A DNA stretch of 64,000 nt, taken from NCBI GenBank assembly GCA_950295325.1, contig OX485803.1, positions 49,493,554 to 49,557,553 on the forward strand, in the 5' to 3' direction. A program made the position numbers and the translations under genes. This stretch comes from Polytrichum commune. Lineage: Eukaryota > Streptophyta > Polytrichopsida > Polytrichales > Polytrichaceae. Below the pieces are notes generated by a model. The model was not told the DNA's origin. It saw only the letters and a list, made by a program, of their open reading frames with translations, and searched no databases. Positions 22,446 through 35,545 of the stretch are shown here, piece by piece (the stretch's first letter is position 1; each line of letters starts with the position of its first letter).

Positions 22446-25400
22446 CATAAGGTGAATGCACTGGGCGGACGCTAACCCTCCCCCTAAGAACTTTTAGGGA
22501 GAGGTGGATAGGGGTTGGGGCCCGCGATCCAACGCCTCCAGGCACACCCTGCAAAAAAAAATCAAAATTTTTAGATCCCGACCGAAAATTGCTACCTGCT
22601 CTGCCCAACTTCGAAAAGAAAAAAAATTGCCTTGAGATTCTTGAAGGCCTCTTGTCCATATAACCCATATAGAGTGCACTTCATTTTCAAGGTCCAAAAT
22701 CCAATATATATGTTCACTTCCATTGAGTAAATAATCAATTGATCGGGATTTCACTTTTGAAGTGAATCCGGCAATAAGACATGTAATTAACTTGGAAGTC
22801 ATTAGCACTGAGGTTATCATTTTTGAGACTTGCCATTAAAAGGGTCTTTGTCATTCTAAAATGGAACTGAAATTAGTGTTTTATTTTAAGTATTTATAAT
22901 TTATAATATTTTAGTTAATACCTTCTATTTCCACAAGTATTTATACACATTCAAACTAATAAAGCGTGATTGAATGTAATTAAGTCTAAATAATTGTATT
23001 AGAAGAACTAAGAGGCTTGACACTAACATGCTCAATAGTATTTTCCTCTTGCATAATGGAATGTAGAACTATGATCTTAAGTATAATTCCAATGTGCTAC
23101 ACTAAATGCCCTTCCATAAGAAACCATACCCTTCGAAAAATTATTTCTATTGACAAATAGTGTCATGTTGATAATTAACAAATGTGACATTTCCAAATCT
23201 CTAGATAGTAAGTTCAGACACTTTGCAAATAATATACATGACACTAAATACCATATATAATGTAGTGCAATCACAAATTTGTAATTTGAGCCATGTGGCC
23301 TAGGAATTTCCATGATGTGGATCCCATTTTTGTCTGATTTCACTAGGTGTGCATGCCCTCAATTGCCACAACCACAACTAATACCTTGCATAGTTTAACT
23401 GCCACACACAACCAAAATTCATAGGATTATTAAATTGAGGGTAATAAAAGTACACTAAATATTCCTGTTAGTGTGGGTGGAAAATTAGTGTGAAATAATT
23501 AGCATGGGCCACACTAATATTCTAGTTAAGATGGAATTAATTTGGGTCCAAGACTCAAGGGGCTTCCCCTAAGTCTTCATGAAGACTTTCAACCAACGCA
23601 TTGAATATTAGTCATAAGACAAAAGTAGCACAAAATAAAATAACCACTCACATTACTTTTCTTTAAAAATCAATTACCGTGGCCCATGCTAATTTTCCAC
23701 CAGAAATTTAGTGTGAGTCAATCATTAATGTGACCTACATTAATTCTCATTATGAAAATTAGTGTGGGCTTTAGAAAATTACTGTGGCCCACACTGATAG
23801 GACTATTTAGTGTACCAATGTAGCTAGAGAACACATACTCTCAACTTCGTTATGGAGTCTCATTAGACCTTGATGAAGATGTTGAAACTGGAGTTTCAGT
23901 CTGTCTCTATGGCATGTGTGCCTTATGAGTTGCTTGTCTTACATGGCTAGTTGGTTCAGGGTTTTAGATGGACTTTAAGCACGCATGCATTGGTCAGATT
24001 TCGATCTTGTGTATATCAAAAAGTGATCAATTCAGGTTAGTCATATTTGCACAGTCTCAGAGTGCACTTCTAGTTTCAACTTTCACTCAAAGAACTCGAT
24101 GCCTACAATTGAAGAAGGAGCGGAAGTACTTGAAACTACTGCCCATTGAAGAAGGTGCGGATTCTTATTTTGTTACCACTTTCGGATCACTTCTATATGT
24201 TATATCCAACGGGTGTCTCATAGAGAAAGTTTTCAACACATATATGTTTATTTGAATGTAACATTATTTTTTCTCTTACACACCATCTGGCAACCAATCT
24301 AGCTTACCTAATTAGAGTGAAAGATGCACAGAGCAGGGTACGAATAGAAGCAAAACAATTAGTTGTGTGCCAATGTTTGATGTGATTGAACATTATGCAG
24401 ATTGGTACTGCATGTGTGGTAATTATTGTAACAAATAACCATTGCAACGTAGGGGTACAAGGAGCGCTCACACAAACCAATTTGGTGTGAAGTCTACTGA
24501 ATTCACTCCTCTCTAGATGCACCACCATAGCTAAATAAATGGTGGAAGATGTGGATGTTGCATATAAGCTATGTGTGCCTATTGTGGATGTTTCCAAACT
24601 CTACAAATCAATCCCGTTGTTGGTTTAGTGAGTTCAAGGATTGAGTTTGTTAACATTATGAGACCTCATAAAATGAATGTCATTAGAAATGGACAAAACC
24701 AATACAAATCTTGACGTTAAGGTGACAAGCATCCTCAAAATCAATAAGTATTTATTGTGCAAGATTTTATGGCAGTGCTTTTAGCATCATCTCGACTTGA
24801 GTCTTGTCGTGGCATGTGCAAGACATTATTTAGGACAACCATGACATTTTGTGAATGCGGGGTGAATGCAAGGCTGAGTATTCAAACAATGTTCGATTAT
24901 TGAAGACTATGTAATCCCAAAAACAAGGAATTACCACATGCCCCTCATCCACCCATCATAGAAACTTGGCACCCTATAGATTTGTGACCAATTCATCTCA
25001 AATGACTTGGACTATACGACTTCAAGATCATTATAACCAATTTTGATATGAAAACAATCATACAACATGCTATTTGAGGGCTTTATGTTAGATGAATGAA
25101 AAGTACGCTCATATGCAAGAATTCTAATTCCCCTCTCTCCCTTAGTTAGAACATGAGTGAAATATAGTTCGAAGAGGGAGGTGGCCACTCGTCCCATAAG
25201 GGTTGCCATGAAGGGAGTGCCAACCAGCCTTAGATAAGACCTCACATTGTTGAGACCTCACACGTCTACTTAATCAAAGAACCTGTGAAGCAGATTGCAA
25301 GCATACCAGAAAAATTGTAATTGACACGTTTATAATCATGATTCACTTTTGAAAATTCCCAACTGTTATGTATTCTAGGAAGTCAATGCACAGGACCTCT

Positions 25401-27329
25401 TGATTGGTGGCCTTGAGACATTCTTTGATATGTCCCGAGAGAATGTTGTAAGATAGACATGTCCTTGATGTAGACATATCTCTACATTGCCAGTGCCCTC
25501 TAGTGTAGCAAACATCACAAGACTTCTTGTGACCAAAATTTTCAGATTGTGTCACTCGAATTCAGCTATTTGTGTATATTCAGGGGTAAAATTGAATGAG
25601 ATTGAGCGAGTGCATCCGAAACATTTGAGCAATGGTTTTAGCTTGGAAAAGAGTTCCCAACCGAAAGGTAGCAGTACATGACTACAGAATGTGGAATTCT
25701 TTAAGCGCGGCTCCATTAAAATGAATGTATCCCGTGTGACTTTGAATGGCCATGTCAATGTTTATTGGGTTCATTTGGGTTCATAAGGTTGAGACACCAC
25801 TTAAAAGTCACATACTAGGACACCTTCCATTTAATGGCCGTGCGCTTAAGTATCCCACATTCTATAGTAGTGGTAGCTTGCAGTCGAAGAGACTCCATTG
25901 TTCATGCTTACTTCCTCAAGACACTGACCTCTCTATCTATCTATTACATGTTGAATTTGTTCTGAAACAATCTTTGCGTTACTTACACTCAAGCCCTTTA
26001 CAGTACATACTTCGAACTATGCCATCATGAAGTTTGAAGATCAAAAGTCAATCTCTATAGACAGAACTTAGGAGGGACTAAATATTCATCAAAGCTCCAG
26101 CCAAGGAACAGACGCATTTGTCCATTGTGTGCATAGTAGAAGCACAAGCCTGTTCGAAGCTATCATCAGCATGTCGTAATTTTACAACGTCATGGCTCCG
26201 TGTTTTGTAACAAATGTATAATGGCCGAAAGTGACGAACAGAATTGCTGTCAGCAGCAAATTGAATCCTATATCCCTTGTGGCTCTGATCCATGTGAATC
26301 ATGAAGTCCTTCTGGAATAACAACAGAATAGGCGGTCCACATCACCTGTGAGTAACTTTTAGTTTTGAAGGGACACTTCGATTGTTCTAAAGAATGACCT
26401 CAAGATGCTGTAACAAAGCTCAGGGTCTTTACTTTATAAGGGAGCCCATATTTCTTTCTTATATCTGGCAACTTGATGGCGGGAGGCTCCCAGTGGTGCC
26501 TGGGGCATCTGTATGGGTTGCGATGGAAAGTGTAACAATTGCAGGTACAACGTTGTGGAGTCTTTTAATAAACGCTATTGCAAGGTCTCAAAGAAAAAGT
26601 GGAAGATGTTGATGAGTGAGGTGAGGTAAAGCTGAACAAAGATTTGACACTTGGTGCAAAACAACAATCATTTGGAAGGCATCATGGGGTCTATCACAAT
26701 GGGAAGTCTTGGACATCCCAACACCACCAAAAATCACTTTTGGTGCTACTAAACAAATCTTTCTTCTTAAAGAGTGGAATTCTTTATAGCTCACATGAAG
26801 CCATATATATGATGGGGAGACTATCTCATACGGTTCGGAGAGGGCTCAAATAATACCAAAGCATTCAATATGTTTATGGAGAAGTTCTACTTTATTTTAT
26901 TGCATGACAAGATAGCACACAAAACAAGTGCTTCAAAGAAATTAGATTATCTTCACCTTAAGGATTTTCTCAACTATGAATGTTAATCATACTTGAAGCA
27001 GTAATTGACACCACCCCAACACAAAATCATTAATGCTTAGAGATAGGATCCCTTCCACACTTTACAATGTAGTACTAGGTAGTGTCAAGTCTGCCTTTCA
27101 ACTGGATATCAAGTTGATATTAGCATGTATATTACTAAGGCCACTGCACTCCATTACTCTAGAGAATTAGCCTTTTTGGACACCATCTTGATATACTTCT
27201 AGTTCCTTGAGTTATCTTGTGGCACGTTTGCTATATAGACTTCTCTTTGCGGGGGGAGAAAGTGATTGCAAAATAAATTAGTCATAAGGCATGGAATGTC
27301 ATTGTCTATGTGTAGAAAATTTGACTTGA
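22446..27329. other. Long intergenic stretch without recognised genes
   Basis: About 4.9 kb of mostly AT-rich DNA with short frames on both strands and no recognisable domain. Around 23,440-23,810 repeated short blocks of the type GTGGGCCACACTAAT occur in both orientations, suggesting decayed MITE material. 23,010-23,267 is a partial copy of the CACTA-like element of 5.6-6.7 kb. Confidence 0.45.
23010..23267. mobile_element. Partial copy of the CACTA-like element (uninterrupted right end)
   Basis: It shares with 5785-6085 plus 6659-6681 the blocks ATGCTCAATAGTATTTTCC, CTTGCATAATGGAATGTAGA, CAATGTGCTAC and the right end ACACTAAATACCATATATAA. It lacks the Harbinger-type MITE and so serves as a related empty site. 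Its left end was not found. Confidence 0.55.
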
Positions 27330-27600
27330 GGTATTTGAGAGTGTAAGGCACATTTAAGATGAAGAAGATCTTATTTGAATGATTTCAATGTCTTGAGACC
27401 TCTCTTGAGGTGTAGAAGATCTAACTAGAGGTATTTGAAAATATAAGGCATGGTGAAGGAAATCTTGTTTGAAGCATTTGAGTGCCTTGAGACTTCTCTT
27501 GAAGATCTAAGTTGAAGTATTTGAAGTGAAGGAGATCTTACTTGAGTGATTTGAATACTTTAAGATTTCTTTGAGAAAAACAAAAACTACCTTGAGTGGT
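27330..27600. repeat. Degenerate tandem repeat upstream of the copia element
   Basis: Roughly 80-90 bp units containing TTGAGGTATTTGA, AAGGAGATCTTA and CTTGAGACTTCTCTTGA-like blocks recur about three times. The position just 5' of the gag frame suggests leader sequence of the copia element or a former LTR, but no LTR ends could be set. Confidence 0.5.
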
Positions 27601-27795
27601 TTAAGGTGAAAGGCCGCATTTTGGAGACCAAGAGGCCCATCTAAGAGCATATAGGCACATTTTCAGTATATTGCACGTATATTGAGGTGCAAACATACAT
27701 TTTCAATGTAAGAGGTTATTTTTCTGTTTGGGTCGGGTTGATTGTAGGCCATGAAAGGCTAGTTTGAGTGTTTTGAGAGTATATCCAAGCATACA

Positions 27796-28590
27796 ATGGC
27801 ATCATTTGCAAGCAAGGCCGCTAGAGTTGTTGACAAGTATAATGAAGGGAACTTTAACCTTTGGAAGTTCAAAATCAAAATGTTGTTGGCATTCATGGAT
27901 CTTTGGAACATTGTGGACGGATCCAAGGAAACTTCACCTTCCAATGCAGATCCCAATGTTAAGAAGGCGTACCAAAGATGTATCAAAAAGGCCATGTCCA
28001 TCATGGGCCTCAACTTGGTAGACAACCAACTTGTACACATCAAAATTTGCAAAGAACCTGCGGCGGTGTGGAAAACCCTTTGCAACATTCATGAGACGAA
28101 AAGTTTGTCCAATATTTTATTTTTCATCACAAGTTCTTAACGTGCAAGATGCAAGAGGGCGATGACTTGCTATACCACATCAACAAGGTCAAGGCGTTTG
28201 TGGATCAATTCGCTTGTATGGAGAGACCCATGAAGGACGAAGATATTGTTGTAATTTTGCTCGAGAGTTTGCAAATGTCATACGAATATTTGATTACCGC
28301 CTTGAAAACGAGGTCGATGAATGAGCTTACAATAGACTATGTCACGTCACATTTTATGCACGAAATGTTAAAGCACAAAGGAAAAAAAAATCCCAATATG
28401 AGGATGTCGCCATAGTGTTGCGACAAAGCAAAGGGGGCAACCTATTTCCACGCCAAGGAAAAACATGGTAAGTCTATTGTTGCAACTACAGTGGGCTATA
28501 TTATACTATTATACTACAAAATAAAGAACAAAGAGCGCAAAAATACGAAGAAAGATGATGACTACACATTTGTAATGCATAATGAAGTAT
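27796..28590 (+). pseudogene. copia gag (broken)
   Basis: The first frame (27,796-28,140) starts with an ATG and reads through a copia-type gag start (KYNEGNFNLWKFKIKMLL, with ALMDLW-like AFMDLW). It shifts frame near 28,130 and continues at 28,149-28,415 (GDDLLYHINKVKAFVDQ, LLESLQMSYE). Beyond that the reading decays, with a poor remnant of the zinc-knuckle region near 28,470-28,560, and the DDDYTFVMHNE stretch runs into the solo LTR at 28,606. Gag would have formed the particle. Confidence 0.8.
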
Positions 28591-28605
28591 ATTCCAAGAG
28601 CGCGT

Positions 28606-29749
28606 TGTCGGGTAGAGAGCGGTCCGCTTTGGGAAAGCACTGGGCTTTTGGCTGCAACTAGATTTGCTTGCCAGACCGTCGAATCTTCTTGTCTTCAAAA
28701 GTCTCGATCTTCAGTTTCTTCAAAACTTCAAATTCTTTCCCGTTGGCCTATCCTGTTGCGGCTCTAAACGGGTTAAGGGTAAGGGTAGGGTAATAAGAAA
28801 ACACAGGCCTCAGACGGGTAAAACGGGACGTCAGAACACGAGCTAACGTCCGACAGATTGGCTCCTAAATTCAAACCCACGGTGACCAACAATCGCGCCT
28901 CACCAGTGGGAACAACAGAGTACAACCTTGTAGGTCATCAATCCCACTTCGTTGTCACAAACACAAAATGAGGTTTTTATTGTTTCCCACAAAAAAACCC
29001 GCAACAGTTTTACGATGCAAAGAAATTCAAGTACAACTAGCCTCCAAATCCGGCTGGGAATCACAAAAAAATAACAACGAACCACAAGCCACAACACACT
29101 TGAATCTTGGAAATTCTTCAAGTCTTCAAATCTTTATATGCACACCAAATTGATCGAATCATACACTTCCTCAAAGGATTGTTGCCAACAAAAGACTTGT
29201 CCGTTTTTTTGTGGTCGGTCGAAGTCTCAACCCTTCTATGCAAGAGCTAACAGACTTCCCTCCACTCAAACTAGCACAACTTTTGTTTTTGCTAACTCTC
29301 ATTCAAGCAAGTGATCACTCAAGAGAAAACAGTCCCATGAAACGCAACTCTTCCATATTTTATTTTCCGATTCTCATCAAATTCACACAAAACACAACAA
29401 TAAGCTTTCCACAACAAAAAAACTCTTGTCTCCCCAACCTCTCTTCTCTTCAACCACACATGTGAGATAAGGCCAAAAATCCTCCTCGTATCCTCATCAC
29501 ATGGCTTCTAATTAGCCATTGGTCTAAAAATAAACTAATGATAAAACTAGAAGTAAGGCTAAAAGGGTAATAAGAATAAACTAAGAGTAAAAAAAAAGAT
29601 AAGATTAAAAAGGGTAAACTAAAAGTCACTAAGAATAAACAAAAAGATAATCTATTTCTACTCCCTTTTACTTTTCTCCAAATCAAAGAATCGTAATGCA
29701 ACACAAAATAAGTTCACATGTAAATAGTGTACGTATTTACACTACGACA
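28606..29749 (-). mobile_element. Solo LTR (family A), inverted, inside the copia element
   Basis: A 1,144-bp sequence starting TGTCGGGTAGAGAG and ending CTACGACA, i.e. TG...CA ends with short inverted TGTCG/CGACA termini. It is the inverse complement of the sequence at 34,434-35,545 throughout most of its length. Flanks are GCGT (28,602-28,605) and ACGT (29,750-29,753), compatible with a 4-bp duplication carrying one change. Removing it rejoins the copia frame (...KSA | CK...IID...). No internal retroelement genes lie between two copies in the same direction, so it is a solo LTR. The short frames inside are not genes. Confidence 0.75.
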
Positions 29750-29753
29750 ACGT

Positions 29754-30300
29754 GCAAATAAATCATAGATTTGGAAACTACCAAATATATGATTTCGTAT
29801 AGGACCACATTTGTCACGTATAAGGTAATCGTTACATGCAATTTGCATTTGGATAATGATAGAATTGTCGAAGCCATCAAAATGGAATCTATTGTCATGA
29901 AAGCAATCGTGAGAGGTAAAATAAACCGAATTCATATAAAAATTGTACTCCACGTACCCAAGTTGCAAGCCAACTTGCTCTCGGTAAACAAACTTATGTC
30001 GAATGATTTGAAAGTACAATTCAACCTAAACAAATGTTTTGTGAAAGTTTGCGACGGTGAAGCTATTGCAATTGTGCCACACAAAGACAACTTGTACCTA
30101 ATGAATTTTACGAAGGTGCACAAAGCGGATACGCCCAACTTGGTACAATCTCCAATGGGAGATGGTGTGCTTAAGCTTTGGCTCTACCGCCTCAGCCATT
30201 TGAGCGAGAAGGGTATTCATATGCTAAAAAACATGATGAGTAGCATGAACCTTGGCAAATTTTCTTGTCGCACATCCTTGTTGTTTTGCTAAATGTGCAT
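29754..30300 (+). pseudogene. copia protease / pre-integrase region (broken)
   Basis: The longest frame (29,771-30,292, 173 codons) carries VPKLQANLLSVNKL, a hallmark of the copia protease C-terminal region, then LWLYRLSHLSEKGIHMLKN, matching the LWHxRLGH pre-integrase motif. Upstream, just past the solo LTR, IIDLETTKYM corresponds to the protease active site (usually DSG or DTG). Here the motif is DLE, so the catalytic triplet is lost. Confidence 0.8.
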
Positions 30301-31030
30301 TGAATACAAATAACATAGGACTGCGTTTATAAACAAGGGGGAGGTGAGCGACCAAACCTTTGAAGATTGTGCATTCCAATGTATGTAGCCCCATAAATAC
30401 CACATCCATGGGCGGTACAATGTATTTCGTGACTTTTATGGACAATTTCTCGATGACGGTGTATTTATATGGGTTGAAATCCAATAAGATTATTTTGAGA
30501 GGTTTAAGGAGTTCAAGGCGTTTGTAAAAATGCAATTGGAGCACAAAATCAAAGCGTTTCGGTCAGAGAACAACGGGGAATTTATTTCTAAGGCATTCGA
30601 GTAGTTTTAAAGAACCATGGTATCAAGAAAAAAATGCATGTCCTGTAGAGGCCTCAACAAAACGGAATGGAATAGTGTATATATTGCAATATCATGGAAA
30701 TCGCAAGGAGCATGCTTCATGCTCAAAATCTTCACAAATCATTTTAGACGAATGCGATGGCCAATGCGGTTTATACACAAAATCGATGTCCAACGATGGT
30801 ATTGGACTTCATTACACCTGAGGATGCATGGAGCAAGAGGCCTTGTATTGCAATCATGCGTTTGTTTGGATGCGTTACCTATGCAATGGTGCCGGATGAA
30901 AAGAGGGGTAAGTTCAATGCAAAAGACACCAAATTTTTGTTTCCGTGTTATTGTGAGGGAACTAAAGACTATAGGCTAATGTGTTTGCAAACTTAAAAAA
31001 TCATTAAAAAAAATTCGTGGTATTCATAGA
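30301..31030 (+). pseudogene. copia integrase (broken)
   Basis: Translation across frames gives pieces of the rve integrase core: IVHSNV, GGTMYFVTFMDNFS and IKAFRSEN-like KAFR, corresponding to the conserved Asp regions. It ends with FGCVTYAMVPDEKRGKFNAK (30,757-30,996), the usual C-terminal motif. Stops and shifts are frequent. A degenerate linker continues to about 31,450. Confidence 0.7.
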
Positions 31031-31449
31031 AGATAGCACAAACATTATTGGAGATGCATCCAAGAAGGAGAAATGAAAGGCCTAAGGTGGTCGTTGTAGA
31101 TGAATGTTTCAAATCATCTACATATGATGATGGTGAGAAGCGCAAGAAGTAAGTGAAAGATCATTTGGTTGCAATTGAATAAGCAATCAAAAGACCCGCG
31201 GGGAATGACAGTCACGTCAAGATATTCATCGAAGATGGAGGATATCCTAAGAGAGAGTGGCGCCCGTCTGGAGAGTGGTGGAAAAATCACATTTTTCCTC
31301 CGACACGGCAAAGAACATGCCAATGTAACATTTTTAAATGATCCTTTAAATTTTCGCAAAGCTTTGAGATCCATGATGCGAGCAAATAGGGGGCCGCAAT
31401 GCAAGAGAAGCACGAATCACTCATGGCCAACTGTACGTGAGAATTAACC

Positions 31450-32260
31450 AATATTTCAAAGGATCGCAAGAGTGTAAGGTGCAAATGGGTGTTCCGTACC
31501 AAGAAGGATGCATCAGACGAAATCATTAGGCCTAAAACGCGGTTAGTAGCAAAAGAATATTTTTAAGTGGCCAGAGTGGATTTCAACGAAACCTTTGCCC
31601 CATCGCTAAGCTCATCATCATTAGATGTTTTTTTTGCATTAGGAACAACCATGGATTGGGAGATCCACCAAATGGGCGTAAAGGCGAGATTTTTGAATGG
31701 AGTATTGGATGTGGAGGTTTATATGGATCAACTGGAGGGTTTTGTACAAAAGGAGAAAAGAACGCCTTGTGTGCAAACTCAAGAAAGTTTTGTACGGGTT
31801 CAAACAGTTGCCAAGGGAGTAATATCACCATATCCACTCGTTCTTCATCAACAAGGGTTTTGGTAGAAGCCAAGTGGATTATTGGTTGCACTTCAAACAA
31901 ATGAGTAAGTATTTGTTGGTGGCAATCAATTACGTGGACGATTTGATCATATTGGCAAGCAATATAATCCAATTGAAGTGGCTCAGATCGGAGCTCAAGA
32001 AGGAATTTGAAATGAACAATCTTGGAAAATTGCATTATTGCCTAGGAGTGGAATTTGAAAGGAAAAAAAAAGCTTGTACCATCATCATGAACCAAAAAAA
32101 CTACACCAAGAAGATCCTTAAGCGTTTCATCATGGAAAAATACAAACCAGTCGGAATTCCATTCGATGCGAATTCAAAATTGTTAAAACTTGCAGATGAA
32201 GAATTTGGGAATGTGCAAAAGAAAATGGAAGGTATTCCATACAAGTCAGGGTAGGTATTA
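31450..32260 (+). pseudogene. copia reverse transcriptase (broken)
   Basis: Recognisable blocks are VRCKWVFRTKKDA near 31,480, VDFNETFAPSLS at 31,570 (canonical DYxETFAPV) and the polymerase motif YVDDLIILAS at about 31,930, with both catalytic Asp kept. It continues through FEMNNLGKLHYCLGVEF. A frame break lies near 31,740-31,870. Confidence 0.85.
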
Positions 32261-32324
32261 GGGCCGATCTTGCATTAGCGGTGAATATAGTGAGCCAATT
32301 CATGTTGAAGACTGATCCACCACA

Positions 32325-32880
32325 TTGAATGGCCATAAACGCATCATGAGATATTTGAAGAGCACTTTGGACTTCAAATTATGCCTCCGAAGCAAGGATA
32401 TTGCCTTAAGAGGATTTTGCTATGCAAATCACACGGGAGATGCAAATGACCGGCAATCCACCACAAGGTACATGTTTGTTGTTGGCATTGAAGTCATTTT
32501 ATGGAAATGAAAAAACAACCAAACATTGCATTGTCTACGATGAAGTCGGAGTACATGGCCACTAGCCATTGCACGAAGAAAGCGGTTTGGCTTAGGCAAC
32601 TTTTGACAGATGTGGGATACGTGTAAGAAGGCCCGACATCCATCATGTGCGACAATCAAGGATGCATAGCACTTGCAAAGAATCTTACATACCAATTTTG
32701 CACCAAATATATCGATGTACAACATCACTTCAAGAAAATTAAGAGATATGCTTGAAGTATTGTCCAACGGAGGATATGATAGCGGACGTGCTAACCAAAC
32801 CACTTGCAAAGAATAAGCATCAAGCATTAACAAAGGCAATGAATTTAGAAGTCTTTGACTACTCGCAAAGTGAAAGTGTA
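32325..32880 (+). pseudogene. copia RNase H and 3' end (broken)
   Basis: RIMRYLKSTLDFKLCL leads into FCYANHTGDANDRQSTT, the copia RNase H motif (usually DADWAGD, here with the first Asp changed to Asn). Further pieces follow: SIMCDNQGCIALAKN near 32,640 and DVLTKPLAKNKHQ near 32,785. The reading fades at about 32,880. After this, 32,881-33,270 is non-coding AT-rich sequence. Confidence 0.8.
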
Positions 32881-33420
32881 GAAGGTAGAGCATTAGATTG
32901 CGCATAGTCAATAGAAATATAATGGAAGAGGAATGAGAAACAATAAGCTTAGAATAAGGCCACAATGCTAGTCTAAAGAGGGATAGCATTTATCCCATAT
33001 TGTTTGTATGAACTAAAGAAAAGAAGAAAAGCAATAAAAGGCAAAGCAATGAGAGCATGAGACCATCTCATTCCAAGCATTATTCATATGCTTTTGTGTT
33101 TGTGTATATACTTGTGCAATCTCTTCTCTAGTCTTATTGATTTCCAATACAAGACATTCCAAACTATTGTGAATGAATGCATACAATTCTTGCTAGACAT
33201 ACTACAACAAATGGGAGGGGATTGACAAACCTTGCATTAAGCCCTTGACCTTTCAGGTGGCTCTCTACCAACTACGAATGGTGTTGTTGTAAAACCAGGC
33301 CATTCATTGCTATTACAATCTCTATTATTACCCATAACCTTCGATGACATGCTCTTCTTATTTTTCTAGCATTGCTATCTCCAAGAAAACATCCCAGCAC
33401 ACTAGAATCAAAGCAAAACC

Positions 33421-33681
33421 ATGCTACTCCACCAAAAAGACGACCCCTTATCAATCAATAATTTAAGACCCATAGCCCTAGCCAACACTATCTACAAACT
33501 CTACACTAGAACCCTCGCGGCCCTCTTCACAAGCTACAGTGATAAACACACAATACTGCATTTTAGCCAAGAAGAGTTTAGACCAAAAAGAAACATCACA
33601 AAACAACTACAAATAATCATTGCTACGCTAGAAGATCTAAGCTCACAAATAATGACATTTACCTTACATAAATTGAATTAA
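33421..33681 (+). pseudogene. LINE reverse transcriptase fragment
   Basis: The frame begins LLHQKDDPLSINNLRPIALA, matching the KKGDxxxxxNYRPI motif of non-LTR reverse transcriptases. It continues with NTIYKLYTRTLAALF and HFSQEEFRPKR (usually SQxGFRxxRS). The palm-domain YADD is not preserved as an open frame but a faint trace may lie near 34,220. Confidence 0.8.
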
Positions 33682-34433
33682 AAAATGCTTTGACCATGTA
33701 AGACTGCTCATCCTAATGGGCGACCTCCTCAATCTTTGCTATCAAGCATGCTCATAATCATGCATCGCTCACACCATGTTTTTACTAGAAAGATAAAATG
33801 AAATATTCATAAATACCACCAATAAAGATTTTGCAATACAACAACCTCTCTCGAACTTGCATGGAAACACACACCCCAATATGCTTTACTCTCTCAAGAC
33901 GAGGAAAAACATGCCACTAAATACCTCAACAAACTCCACATATATAGCATCACCATCATCACCCAAATCCAAAACCCAACCACCCATCATATCTTATCCC
34001 CACAAGAATTCAAAATCAAATTCAAAGTGTCCCCAAACTAATCAAAGAAGCCTTATAACAAATTAAAAACCTATTCCACACCCCACCACAAGAACCAATG
34101 CATGCTCTAAACACCAATACAACAATCAACATGTAGGAAAACAAATACGTCTCATCACCGGCACAAAAACCACCTCACACAAAGATAAATGGGGAGCCCA
34201 AGCCATCAAGAAATCCATTATGCTAATGACACAATCCCAATCACCACCAAATGAGTAGGAAAATCCCAACTTCTCAACACATACAATATCGCCTTAGACC
34301 ACAACATGTTACTACTTCACAAATTTACACAAGACACATACAATAAAAACCATACTATCCATCTATGATTCATGTATCATATTCTTCCAATCCAAAGATC
34401 AAAGGTTCATCAAACCCCCTATACTTAACCCGG

Positions 34434-35545
34434 TGTCGTAATATAAATACGTACACTATATAGATGTGTACTTATTTAGTATTGCATTGTGATTCTTTGA
34501 TTTGGAGGAAAGTAAAAGGAAATAGAAATAGATTGTTTTTTTGTTTACTCTTAGTTTAATTTTAGTTAATTTTAGTTTACCCTTTTAGTCTTATCTTTTT
34601 TTATTCTTAGTTTATTTTTGGACCAATGAGATAAAAAAAAGGGACTATCTCTCTCATTATGATTATTTTTTATGTGGTTGTAGGGAAGAGGTTGTTGAGG
34701 AGAAGAGGTTTTGGGTTGAAGTTGATGGGGTGTGAGTTTATGAGAAAAAAAATTGAAATAAAATGTGGAGGAGTTGTGTTTCATGGTGTTGTTTCTCTAG
34801 AGTGATCTCACTTGCTTGATTTGAAGTTAGCAAAAAAAGTTGTGCTAGTTTGAGTGGAGGGAGGTCTGTTGGCTCTTACAAAGAAGGGCTGAGACTTCGA
34901 CCGACCATAGAAGACGGACAAGTATTTTGTTTGCAACGAAACTTTGAGGAAGTGTAGTACTTATTGTTAGCTTTCTATAAAGATCTCATTCGCTCAATTT
35001 GGCGTTCATATGAAGATTTGAAGATTTGAAGACTTGAAGACTTCTCAAGATTCAAGTGTGTTGTGGTTTGTGGTTCGTTGTCATTTTTGTGATTCCTAGC
35101 CGGATTTAGAGGCTAGTCGCATTTGATTTTCTTGCATTGTAAATTTGTTGCGGGTTTTGTGGGAATCCATAAAAACCCCATTTCATGTTTGTGACAACGA
35201 AGTGGAATTGATGACCCACAAGGTTGTTTTCTGTTGTTCCCATTGGTGAGGCACGATTGTTGGTCACCGTGGGTTTGAAAGTTTAGGAGCCAATCTTTTG
35301 GACGCCAGCTCGTGTTTTGATGTCTCGTTTTACCCGTCCGAGGCCTCTGGTTTCTTATTACCCTACCCTTGCCGTTAACTCATTTAGAGCCGCAACAAGA
35401 TAGGCCGACGGGAAAGAGTTTGAAGATTTGAAGAAACTGAAGACCGAGACTCTTGAAGACCATAAGATTCACCGGTTCGACAAACAAATCTAGTTACAGC
35501 CAAAAGCCCAGTGCTTTCCCAAGGTGGAACCCTCTCTACCCGACA
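34434..35545 (+). mobile_element. Solo LTR (family A), inside the second LINE
   Basis: A 1,112-bp sequence starting TGTCGTAATA and ending CTACCCGACA. It is flanked by CCGG on both sides (34,430-34,433 and 35,546-35,549), a 4-bp duplication. It is the inverse complement of the LTR at 28,606-29,749. An AAGATTTGAAGATTTGAAG repeat and GCAATAAA-poor 3' region are visible. The 81-codon minus-strand frame at 35,384-35,629 is incidental. Confidence 0.8.

Larger units (their letters stand above)
27796..32880 (+). mobile_element. Decayed Ty1-copia retrotransposon internal region
   Basis: The domain order gag, protease/pre-integrase, integrase, reverse transcriptase, RNase H is the copia order. All parts are on the plus strand but broken by many stops and shifts. 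A solo LTR of another family sits at 28,606-29,749, inside the gag-protease junction. The element's own LTRs, primer-binding site and target duplication were not found, so the outer limits are unknown. It is not mobile on its own. Confidence 0.85.

Noticed and set aside
28606-35545. The two ~1.1 kb inverted sequences as terminal inverted repeats of one transposon
   Set aside because: Each has its own 4-bp duplication and sits inside a different retroelement, which fits two solo LTRs better.
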